Assembly: GCA_947624765.1 (NCBI GenBank)
Contig: CANQLS010000116.1
Location: 1 to 5,043, forward strand
Direction: 5' to 3'
DNA length: 5,043 nucleotides
From: an uncultured Clostridia bacterium
GTDB taxonomy: Bacteria > Bacillota > Clostridia > TANB77 > UBA1234
The translations under genes and the position numbers were made by a program. Of this stretch, positions 1 through 5,043 are shown piece after piece (position 1 is the stretch's first letter; each line of letters begins with the position of its first letter). The notes beneath the pieces were generated by a model, which saw nothing but the letters and a program-made list of their open reading frames with translations, searched no databases and was not told where the DNA came from.

Positions 1-455
1 AAGAAACCTATAATACTAGCTTCAAATAAAAACAACTTTCTAATATCAGTAACAAGGCAACCAAGCACTTTCATAACGCCAATTTCTTTTGTTCTTTCAT
101 AAATAGACATTACCATAGTATTAGCAATACCAATAGCTGAAACAAACAATGAAACAGCACCAATTCCACCTAAAATAATTTGAAGCATATTAGATGTTTC
201 TTGCATACTATCTAAATTATCTGCTAAGCTATAAGTACCATAGCCCATATCTTTTATAGTATCTTGCACATCTTGTACATATTTAATATCATCTACACTA
301 ATCCAAATAGAATTGTAGGAAAACGTATCTTTACTACCACTTGATGAAGAATGTTTGTTATTTTTTTGTTGTTCTTTATACCATTTTTTTACTTGTTCAA
401 TTGTACCATAAGCATTATAGTTAAATTCTCCGTTACTTTCCTCTAGTACCCCGGC
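1..455 (-). pseudogene. MacB/FtsX-type ABC permease, C-terminal part, out of frame with its N-terminal part and cut by the window edge
   Basis: Reading the minus strand from 455 down to 3 gives 151 codons without a stop. It starts AGVLEESNGEF and ends LFLFEASIIGF at the window edge. This continues the permease begun at 1068, in another frame (residues about 205-355 if the frame is repaired). It holds the end of the extracytoplasmic domain, with a Lys/Ser-rich stretch (KKWYKEQQKNNKHSSSSGSK). A membrane segment follows at about repaired residues 294-316 (MLQIILGGIGAVSLFVSAIG). Next comes the typical FtsX-domain cytoplasmic motif (YERTKEIGVMKVLG, then TDIRKLFLFEA), and the following membrane helix begins at the edge. 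The last one or two helices lie outside the window. No convincing ribosome binding site or start codon lies at the junction, so this is better read as the tail of a frameshifted gene than as a gene of its own. The FtsX assignment is firm; whether the break is real is not. Confidence 0.8.
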
Positions 456-1068
456 AAACAGTTAGTTTATTATATTTTGGTTGTGTATCGCCCCAAGTAT
501 CATCAAAAGTATATTGAATTTTATCATTCATTAAATCTACGGGATCTTCTTCACGTCGTCCGTTGGTTTGTTTTGGATTGTAAAAATAACAAGCATCTGG
601 TCTAAATAAAATAGCTGTTGGATTATCATTAGAAAGTGTTTCTCCTTGTGCGACATTTGGAAAATCAAAGTAGGCAAGTGTATCAGGATCAATGCCACAA
701 ATGCTAATATAACTTTGATATTTTCCAGACTTTAATTGAGCAGAAATATTTAAAATTGGAGTAACAGCACGTACATGAGGAATAGCAGAAAAAGTTTCAA
801 CTAATGTATCATCTAATTGTTTACGCTCAGAAACACCCATTCCAGTTTCTTCATTATAATTATAGTTATATTGATTTACTTCAATTTTCGTTAAACTACC
901 CCATTCGGCTAATTGCTTTTTATAACCTTCTGACATAGCAATACCTAGCGACATCATGATAACAATAGAAAAAGTACCAATTACAACACCAATAACCGTT
1001 AGAGCTGTACGAAGTTTCCTTCTCCATAAATTCTTAAATCCCATTTTTACGAAATCAATACTTTTCAT
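433..1068 (-). CDS. MacB/FtsX-type ABC transporter permease, N-terminal part (truncated by frameshift)
   Basis: This encodes the membrane subunit expected to pair with the ATPase at 3111-3827. Residues 1-18 form a basic cytoplasmic lead (MKSIDFVKMGFKNLWRRKLR) of the kind that begins MacB/FtsX permeases. Residues about 21-44 are the first membrane helix (ALTVIGVVIGTFSIVIMMSLG). From there to about 204 is the extracytoplasmic MacB-type core domain (SAIPHVRAVTPIL, ISICGIDPDTLAYFDF). I chose the ATG at 1068 because GAAAGGA lies 8 nt upstream and the family N-terminus starts there. An open frame reaches back to a TTG at 1203, but those 45 codons lie in a palindrome, lack a ribosome binding site and look unlike the family. 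After ...PKYNKLTV (gtt at 459-457) the frame continues as CRGTRGK and stops at 433, while the expected AGVLEE or CGVLEE continues one base later. As written, the protein is 211 residues with one helix and should not work as a permease. Confidence 0.85.
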   Translation of the reverse strand: MKSIDFVKMGFKNLWRRKLRTALTVIGVVIGTFSIVIMMSLGIAMSEGYKKQLAEWGSLTKIEVNQYNYNYNEETGMGVSERKQLDDTLVETFSAIPHVRAVTPILNISAQLKSGKYQSYISICGIDPDTLAYFDFPNVAQGETLSNDNPTAILFRPDACYFYNPKQTNGRREEDPVDLMNDKIQYTFDDTWGDTQPKYNKLTVCRGTRGK

Positions 1069-1093
1069 AATTTCAATCCTTTCATAAGACATA

Positions 1094-1216
1094 CGTTGGA
1101 AAAGAATTGAGGCAATTTCTAGGCGGACAAACGAGGGTACCGGAGGCGTATATGATATACGTTGAGGATACCCGACGTGCAGTCCAACAACGAAATTGTC
1201 CAATTATTTTTCAACG
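1094..1216. repeat. Long imperfect inverted repeat (about 60-nt arms) between the 71-residue gene and the permease gene
   Basis: The two halves are near-complements around G1154. Paired blocks, from outside in: 1094-1109 with 1201-1216 (14 of 16), CAATTTC 1113-1119 with 1192-1198 (7 of 7), GGAC 1125-1128 with 1182-1185, ACG 1131-1133 with 1176-1178, GGGTA 1135-1139 with 1169-1173, and CGTATAT 1147-1153 with 1155-1161. A 7-by-7 internal loop lies at 1140-1146/1162-1168. Pairing may extend to ATAAG 1084-1088 with CTTAT 1221-1225. I count 55 G+C in 123 nt (45%), clearly above the surrounding genes. No T-run follows either side, so it is not an ordinary intrinsic terminator. In the operon mRNA it would form a long hairpin right after the 71-residue gene's stop and about 17 nt before the permease ribosome binding site. 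It could be a MITE-like or ERIC-like interspersed element, or an mRNA-processing or attenuation structure. I recognise no named family. Confidence 0.8.
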
Positions 1217-1217
1217 A

Positions 1218-1433
1218 TTACTTATTTGCTGCTCTCTTTGCAAAAATAATTCCAAGAACAACTCCTAAAACAAAACATATTCCTACAGTAACATATAAAG
1301 CTATATATGAACCACCTAATTTTATATCTGCACCTGCCATATCTCCAGCAATGCCTACCATTGATTGTGTAGCACTCATAGGTCTTGCCGAACTTATTAC
1401 ATTTCCATTAACCGCTTGAACTTCTACCATCAT
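1218..1433 (-). CDS. Small single-pass membrane protein, 71 residues, function unknown
   Basis: I do not recognise a family. The start at 1433 has a strong site, AGGAGGG at 1446-1440, 6 nt before the ATG; a second Met follows directly, so translation could also begin at 1430. Residues 1-40 are small, polar and rich in Ala, Gly, Ser and Met (SSARPMSATQSMVGIAGDMAG). Residues about 42-64 form one hydrophobic helix (YIALYVTVGICFVLGVVLG) with Gly spacing that would suit helix packing. The tail FAKRAANK is basic. By the positive-inside rule the tail is cytoplasmic and the N-terminus outside. No signal peptide is seen. The gene begins 11 nt after the stop of the 560-residue protein gene, and that stop (TAG) lies within the ribosome binding site, so the two are probably translationally coupled. 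Its place between adaptor-like protein and permease suggests an accessory subunit of the transporter (inference). It is probably a real gene, given the ribosome binding site and operon fit. Confidence 0.75.
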   Translation of the reverse strand: MMVEVQAVNGNVISSARPMSATQSMVGIAGDMAGADIKLGGSYIALYVTVGICFVLGVVLGIIFAKRAANK

Positions 1434-1439
1434 AGTAAT

Positions 1440-1447
1440 CCCTCCTA
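1440..1447 (-). promoter_or_regulatory. Ribosome binding site of the 71-residue gene, overlapping the upstream stop codon
   Basis: On the minus strand the sequence TAGGAGGG contains both the TAG stop of the 560-residue protein gene (1447-1445) and the Shine-Dalgarno AGGAGGG, with a 6-nt gap to the ATG at 1433. Ribosomes ending on the upstream gene would be placed on this site, which suggests reinitiation and balanced output of the two proteins. Confidence 0.8.
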
Positions 1448-3127
1448 AATTTCATTTTCTAATTTTTTTCTAAAGATTTTTGTTGCGATTAGTTTAACAA
1501 TTAAAAATGTTACTAAAAACGTTCCAATGCCACTACCAACAATCACCCAAGTATTAACATTTTTAACTTCTGGTTCAATTGGCATAGGATCCATATATGA
1601 ATCATCTCCGCTTGGTACATCATTTGGTACAAATTCTGCCATAGCAAATCCTGAAAATTCTTTTCGTACTTCGATAATTTTTCCTGAAGAATCTTCGAAA
1701 GAAAGCACTAGAGTACCAAAGTTTTCACCTTCTTTAGTTGGAGTTACTTCAATATCATAATAATCAGAAGTACCAGCTGTTAAATTACCAATGTAGTTAA
1801 TAGGTTGTACAGAAGTATAATCGCCTTCTACACTAGCAGTTAAATTTGAAACAGTAGCTTTTCCCATATTAATATAATCAAATGAAAGACTTGTTGAACC
1901 ATTAACATATGCTTCTGAAACATACACACTATTAATAACTAGTTTTGAATATTCAGTAACTGGTAAATTAATTACTTCATCAGAGTTATAGTTCGTACCC
2001 TTACTATCTTCGTAATCAAAACGAATATTAATTGGATAAGATTTAGAAGCTAAATCTTGTTTTACATTTAATTCAATTGATTTAGATAGCGATTCTTTTG
2101 GTCCCATAGACTCTATATAAAAAGTATTGCTACCTTTTGCAATCATGAAAGCACCTTCTTCAGAGCTATTAATCGTTATCTTCATATTACGAATTGTTTT
2201 TGCAGTGTTTGTATTTGTAAAATTGAATGTGAATAAAATGCTATCACCAGCTTTAATGTTAGCTGGATTTGTAGAATAAGAAGCAATCATTACCTTTGGT
2301 GTTCCAGCACCTGTGCCATCATCTTCTACAAGAGAACTATTTACATTAGTTATGTATATATTTTTTTCTTCAGTCACATTTTCACCTTGAGAATCAGTAT
2401 ATTCAAGTCTAATTGTTAAACTATGTGAGCCGTCTGTTAAATTCTCAGATGCAGTAAGAGGATAAGTAATAGTTTTACTTTCTTTTCCTTGTAAAGTGCC
2501 AACATATTGCAAATCTTGTGAATCTGTAACAATAAATTCATCTTTATTAAGACCACTAAGTGTTACTTTCATATCTTTAGCCGCTAAATCACCGATATTG
2601 TTTAAATCAAATGAAAGAGTAAATTGACTATTTGGTGAAACTATAGCAGAAGAAGTTACAACATTGTTAACAGTCATTAGCGGTGCTATATTTTCTTTAT
2701 CAACTTTAAAATAAATATTTTGTGTATTTTCATAAGCTTCATCGCGAATATTGTTGTATTGAAGTTTAAAAGGAATTGCATAAACGCCACTCCTTGCATT
2801 ATCAGAAACTTTAAAACTAAAAGATACATCAATATTTTGACGAGCACGTAAGCTCTTTTCTAACGTCATAATAATTGGCTGCTCGTAAATAAGAGGTGTA
2901 TTTTCAAAAGATGGAGTAATAATAACATCACTAGCAGTATTATTAGAAATATTTTGTAGATTTAAAGTAAGTGATAATGTATCTCCAGCATTTACAACTG
3001 GCAATATATCTAATTCTTTAAAAGCAAGTTTTGGAACTTTTGGTGTGAAGTCAAAATCAGATGCAAAAGCAGTACAACCTATAGTTAATAAAAATAGAGC
3101 AACGCAAATACTAATTAATTTTTTCAT
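1445..3127 (-). CDS. Secreted, membrane-anchored protein with four Ig-like (COG1361/CARDB-like) repeats
   Basis: Residues 1-22 are a signal peptide (MKK, hydrophobic core, AFA before Ser23); the Cys18 context (LTIGC) is a poor lipobox. Four beta-rich repeats of about 100 residues follow: about 38-143, 147-260, 279-390 and 396-493. Each opens with a 'lack-of-constraint' strand pair (NAGDTLSLTLNLQNIS; SPNSQFTLSFDLNNIG; KAGDSILFTFNFTNTN; VNGSTSLSFDYINMG). The last three close with a shared motif (LEYTDSQGEN, FDYEDSKGTN, LSFEDSSGKI). A Gly-rich hinge (about 266-277) parts repeats 2 and 3. An acidic, Pro-rich stalk (499-521) leads to a C-terminal helix at about 527-549 and a basic tail (KIFRKKLENEI), so the bulk faces outside. 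The fold type is known from S-layer-like and CARDB/NEW3 proteins; exact family is inferred by eye. The start has GGAGG 8 nt upstream and overlaps the ATPase gene by 17 nt. The likely role is extracytoplasmic partner or adaptor of the ABC transporter (inference). Confidence 0.88.
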   Translation of the reverse strand: MKKLISICVALFLLTIGCTAFASDFDFTPKVPKLAFKELDILPVVNAGDTLSLTLNLQNISNNTASDVIITPSFENTPLIYEQPIIMTLEKSLRARQNIDVSFSFKVSDNARSGVYAIPFKLQYNNIRDEAYENTQNIYFKVDKENIAPLMTVNNVVTSSAIVSPNSQFTLSFDLNNIGDLAAKDMKVTLSGLNKDEFIVTDSQDLQYVGTLQGKESKTITYPLTASENLTDGSHSLTIRLEYTDSQGENVTEEKNIYITNVNSSLVEDDGTGAGTPKVMIASYSTNPANIKAGDSILFTFNFTNTNTAKTIRNMKITINSSEEGAFMIAKGSNTFYIESMGPKESLSKSIELNVKQDLASKSYPINIRFDYEDSKGTNYNSDEVINLPVTEYSKLVINSVYVSEAYVNGSTSLSFDYINMGKATVSNLTASVEGDYTSVQPINYIGNLTAGTSDYYDIEVTPTKEGENFGTLVLSFEDSSGKIIEVRKEFSGFAMAEFVPNDVPSGDDSYMDPMPIEPEVKNVNTWVIVGSGIGTFLVTFLIVKLIATKIFRKKLENEI

Positions 3128-3827
3128 TGTTTTTTCCTCCTATTAGTTCAATATTTTCAATGTGTCCATCATGAATGTTCACAATTTTATCGGCGTATTC
3201 TGCAATTCTTTTATCGTGAGTAACCATAACAATAGTCTGGTGATTTTCGGAAGCCATTTTTTTAATAATATCCATAATTTCCATTGTGGTTTTAGTATCA
3301 AGGTTTCCAGTAGGCTCATCAGCAAACACAATTTCTGGATTAGAAACGAAAGCCCTAGCAATACCAACTCTTTGTTGTTGTCCACCACTCATTTGAGTTG
3401 GTTTATGTTTCATACGGCTTTCAAGCCCAACAGCCTTTAACATTTGCTTAGATAATTGAATTCTTTTTCGATTAGGCACTTCCTTGAAAATTAAAGGCAG
3501 GGCAACATTTTCTAAAGCAGTTAGTGAACTAATTAAATTATAAGACTGAAATACAAATCCAAGATATTTTTGCCTAAACTTTGCTAGCTGATGTTCTCCC
3601 ATTTTTGTAATATCTTTTCCTTTTATAATGATTTCGCCTTTTGTAATTTTTTCAATGCCAGCCATTAAATTAAGCAATGTAGATTTACCGGAACCAGATG
3701 TACCAAGTAAACAACAAAATTCTCCTTTATTAATAGAAAGACTAACATTATCTAATGCTAAAATTTTCTCTGTACCAACCTTATATATTTTTGTTACATT
3801 TTTAATTTCAATAATAGGTTCTTCCAT
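3111..3827 (-). CDS. ABC transporter ATP-binding protein, MacB/LolD type
   Basis: This is a complete 238-residue nucleotide-binding subunit, the usual length for the LolD/MacB branch. All catalytic motifs are present: Walker A GTSGSGKST (42-50), Q-loop Q94 in FVFQSYNL, signature MSGGQQQRV (146-154), Walker B IVFADEP (166-172) with catalytic Glu171, D-loop GNLD (174-177) and switch His204 (VTHDKR). The sequence FVFQSYNLISSLTALENVALP and the EPTGNLD form are characteristic of this branch, whose members couple ATP hydrolysis to motion of FtsX-like permeases rather than to a classical import channel. It should act on the inner face of the membrane with the permease at 1-1068. The ATG at 3827 is preceded by AGGAGG (3838-3833) with a 5-nt gap; another ATG at 3831 is out of frame. 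It is the first gene of the operon, and its last codons carry the ribosome binding site of the next gene. No missing key residue was seen. Confidence 0.95.
   Translation of the reverse strand: MEEPIIEIKNVTKIYKVGTEKILALDNVSLSINKGEFCCLLGTSGSGKSTLLNLMAGIEKITKGEIIIKGKDITKMGEHQLAKFRQKYLGFVFQSYNLISSLTALENVALPLIFKEVPNRKRIQLSKQMLKAVGLESRMKHKPTQMSGGQQQRVGIARAFVSNPEIVFADEPTGNLDTKTTMEIMDIIKKMASENHQTIVMVTHDKRIAEYADKIVNIHDGHIENIELIGGKNNEKIN
3136..3141 (-). promoter_or_regulatory. Ribosome binding site of the four-repeat protein gene, inside the ATPase coding end
   Basis: AGGAGG at 3141-3136 lies 8 nt before the ATG at 3127 and inside the codons for Gly-Gly near the ATPase C-terminus. The ATPase stop (TAG, 3113-3111) lies 17 nt into the following gene, so the two genes overlap and are probably translationally coupled. 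Confidence 0.75.
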
Positions 3828-3895
3828 ACATACCTCCTATTCTACAAGAATATGATACAAACTTTTAAAACAGTACAAAACAATTAGACTAGTAA

Positions 3896-3924
3896 ATGTT
3901 ACAAAAGTTCCTCTAATTTGACAA
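3896..3924 (-). promoter_or_regulatory. Candidate sigma70-like promoter for the ABC operon
   Basis: On the minus strand, TTGTCA (3924-3919) and TAACAT (3901-3896) are separated by 17 nt. The -35 is 5 of 6 to consensus, the -10 only 4 of 6. Transcription would start near 3889, giving a leader of about 60 nt. A weaker alternative nearer the gene is TTTTGT (3880-3875) with TATCAT (3857-3852), also with 17-nt spacing. I cannot decide between them. Confidence 0.4.
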
Positions 3925-3937
3925 TATATCACAAATT
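3915..3937. promoter_or_regulatory. Possible operator: short inverted repeat over the leftward -35 region
   Basis: AATTTG (3915-3920) and CAAATT (3932-3937) form a 6-bp inverted repeat with an 11-nt spacer, 23 bp in all. It covers the candidate -35 of the ABC operon (3919-3924) and ends about 35 nt before the -35 of the rightward gene. Size and position fit a dimeric repressor site, but AT-rich DNA yields such repeats by chance, so support is weak. Confidence 0.25.
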
Positions 3938-3971
3938 TTTTAAAAATGGAAGACCTTACGGAAAAAAGAGT

Positions 3972-4000
3972 TTGACTTTATTGTTTAAATTGGATATTAT
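3972..4000 (+). promoter_or_regulatory. Sigma70/sigmaA-type promoter of the pyrophosphorylase gene
   Basis: TTGACT (3972-3977) and TATTAT (3995-4000) are spaced by exactly 17 nt, each with 5 of 6 consensus bases. The DNA upstream is A/T-rich, with a T6/A5 stretch around 3936-3946. Transcription should begin near 4007, about 37 nt before the ATG at 4044. This looks like a strong, housekeeping-type promoter, and it makes the gene independent of the divergent ABC operon. Confidence 0.8.
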
Positions 4001-4043
4001 GTATTTGGAAAATGTATGAAACGAAATATATAGGGGGGATAAA

Positions 4044-5043
4044 ATGAATAGAGAAGAAGAAGCGAAAAAGCTTATAGAAAATTACGGACAAGCTCATTTA
4101 TGGAAAGCATATGAGAGATTAGATGATGCTAATAAAGAAAAATTACTAGATCAAATTTTTTCAATAGACTTTGAAAAAATAATGAAATTATATGAAAATA
4201 CAAAAGCAACTCCGTCCGTAGAAAAAGATGTTATATCACCAATGCCTTATGTAGATGCTAGTAGTTTAAGTGAAGAAGAAAGAAATCATTATTTAGAGTT
4301 AGGCGAAAAAATAATTAAAGAAGGCAAGTATGCTGTTGTTATGGTAGCAGGTGGACAAGGTACGAGATTAGGACATAATGGTCCAAAAGGAACGTTTGAT
4401 ATTGGACTTGAATCTCATAAGAGTTTATTTGAGCTTTTCTGCGATAAATTAAAAGAAGCTAAAGCGCAATATGGTGTAATTATTCCTTGGTATATAATGA
4501 CAAGCAGAGAAAATAATAAGGCGACTATAGATTTTTTTGAAAGTCATGATTATTTTGGCTATCGTGAAGGCATTAAAGCATTCTTTAAACAAGGTGAACT
4601 TCCTATGGTAGATACAGAAGGCAAATTAATAATAGGCGAAGATGGATTACTAAAAGAGGCAGGAGATGGACATGGAGGTATATTTGAAGCAATGCTTCAT
4701 AGTGGTGTGCTTTCTGAAATGCAAGAAAAAGGCATTGAATGGATTTTCACTTGTGCAGTAGATAACCCTCTTGCAAAACTGGTAGATCCGTTGTTAGTGG
4801 GGTATGCTATTTGTGAAAATGTAAAGTTAGCATCTGTATCAATTGTTAAAAACTCTCCAGAAGAAAGAGTAGGAGTTTTCTGTAAAAGAAATGAAAGACC
4901 ATCTGTTATAGAATATACGGAAATATCATCGGAAATGGCAAATGCAAAAGATGAAAACGGAAATTATTTATATGGCGAAGCACACATAATGATGAATTTA
5001 TTTAGTAGAGAAATGATAGAAAAAATCGCTCATGAAAAACTTC
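4044..5043 (+). CDS. UDP-sugar pyrophosphorylase, eukaryotic UAP/UDPGP type (probable UDP-N-acetylhexosamine pyrophosphorylase), 3' end cut by window
   Basis: Translation from 4044 gives 333 codons without a stop to the window edge. The family makes UDP-sugars from UTP and a sugar 1-phosphate in the cytoplasm. Visible motifs: nucleotide-binding loop MVAGGQGTRLG (100-110) with GPKG (113-116); KSLFELF (126-132); PWYIMTS (148-154); GDGHGG (207-212), where the family has a Gly-rich GNGG-like loop; CAVDNPLAKLVDP (237-249), matching the metal/uridine-binding VDN segment; and VIEYTEI (288-294). PWYIMTS and VDN-LAK favour the UDP-GlcNAc/GalNAc (UAP/AGX) branch over glucose-specific UGP, but the substrate cannot be fixed by eye. 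The N-terminal 90 residues are helical and charged, as in the family. Related proteins are about 400-500 residues, so roughly the last quarter is missing. AGGGGGG (4032-4038) lies 5 nt before the ATG. It is divergent from the ABC operon and has its own promoter. Products of this kind could feed cell-wall or glycan synthesis. Confidence 0.9.
   Translation, partial: MNREEEAKKLIENYGQAHLWKAYERLDDANKEKLLDQIFSIDFEKIMKLYENTKATPSVEKDVISPMPYVDASSLSEEERNHYLELGEKIIKEGKYAVVMVAGGQGTRLGHNGPKGTFDIGLESHKSLFELFCDKLKEAKAQYGVIIPWYIMTSRENNKATIDFFESHDYFGYREGIKAFFKQGELPMVDTEGKLIIGEDGLLKEAGDGHGGIFEAMLHSGVLSEMQEKGIEWIFTCAVDNPLAKLVDPLLVGYAICENVKLASVSIVKNSPEERVGVFCKRNERPSVIEYTEISSEMANAKDENGNYLYGEAHIMMNLFSREMIEKIAHEKL

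Noticed and set aside
450..462. Programmed ribosomal frameshift in the permease
   Set aside because: The shift needed is +1, but the site (ACT GTT TGC CGG) has no slippery heptamer, no stop-codon stall as in prfB, and no obvious stimulator. An insertion or sequence error is simpler.
1069..1203. N-terminal extension of the permease frame, 45 codons starting with TTG at 1203
   Set aside because: It lies inside the palindrome, has no ribosome binding site and is unlike MacB/FtsX N-termini. The ATG at 1068 has GAAAGGA 8 nt upstream and begins with the family-like basic lead.
1094..1216. Palindrome as an intrinsic terminator
   Set aside because: No T-run follows on either strand, the stem is far longer than usual, and a gene with its own ribosome binding site follows at once.
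1094..1216. Palindrome as an integron attC site
   Set aside because: The ends read CGTTG...CAACG, opposite in order to the attC core pattern (RYYYAAC...GTTRRRY), and no integrase or cassette array is present.
1162..1419. 85-codon plus-strand open frame opposite the 71-residue gene
   Set aside because: It starts with TTG inside the palindrome without a ribosome binding site and lies antisense to a better-supported gene.
1527..1760. Plus-strand open frame opposite the four-repeat protein gene
   Set aside because: It is antisense to a well-supported coding region with clear signal peptide, repeats and anchor, and has no ribosome binding site.
3085..3127. Lipoprotein signal in the four-repeat protein (Cys18)
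   Set aside because: LTIGC has Thr at the position where a lipobox needs Leu, Val or Ile, while AFA before Ser23 is a good signal peptidase I site and a C-terminal helix already anchors the protein.
3179..3440. Open frames overlapping the ATPase gene in other frames (3162-3440 plus, 3179-3388 minus)
   Set aside because: Shadows of a gene with every ABC ATPase motif; no start signals and low-complexity translations.

Overview
The window is AT-rich, with strong Shine-Dalgarno sites (AGGAGG type), tightly packed genes and sigma70-like promoters. It looks like chromosomal DNA of a low-GC Gram-positive bacterium (Bacillota), probably of the class Clostridia. This is inferred from composition and gene style, not from a marker gene. 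No phage, insertion-sequence transposase, CRISPR array, tRNA or rRNA gene was seen.

Layout: from about 3827 down to position 1, the minus strand carries a compact operon. In transcription order it holds: a MacB/LolD-type ABC ATPase (3827-3111); a 560-residue secreted, membrane-anchored protein with four Ig-like/COG1361-type repeats (3127-1445, overlapping the ATPase gene by 17 nt); a 71-residue single-pass membrane protein (1433-1218, whose ribosome binding site overlaps the previous stop codon); a 123-nt imperfect palindrome, more GC-rich than its surroundings; and a MacB/FtsX-type permease that starts at 1068 and runs off the left edge. The permease frame is broken near 453-458 by what looks like a single extra base. 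A divergent gene on the plus strand starts at 4044 and runs off the right edge. It encodes a eukaryotic-type (UAP/UDPGP family) UDP-sugar pyrophosphorylase. The 205-nt spacer between the divergent genes holds a very good promoter for the rightward gene and a weaker candidate for the leftward operon.

How the genes may work together (inference): the ATPase and permease would form a type VII ABC (MacB/LolCDE-like) machine. Such machines do not form a classical channel; they pass mechanical force across the membrane to extracytoplasmic partners. The four-repeat anchored protein sits where an accessory adaptor gene would sit, and the 71-residue protein may be another membrane partner. What the system exports, senses or remodels cannot be told from this sequence. 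The pyrophosphorylase has its own promoter and is probably not part of the transporter unit.

The observations most worth a second look are the long hairpin between the 71-residue gene and the permease, the permease frameshift, and the unusual gene set of ATPase, Ig-like anchored protein, mini membrane protein and permease.
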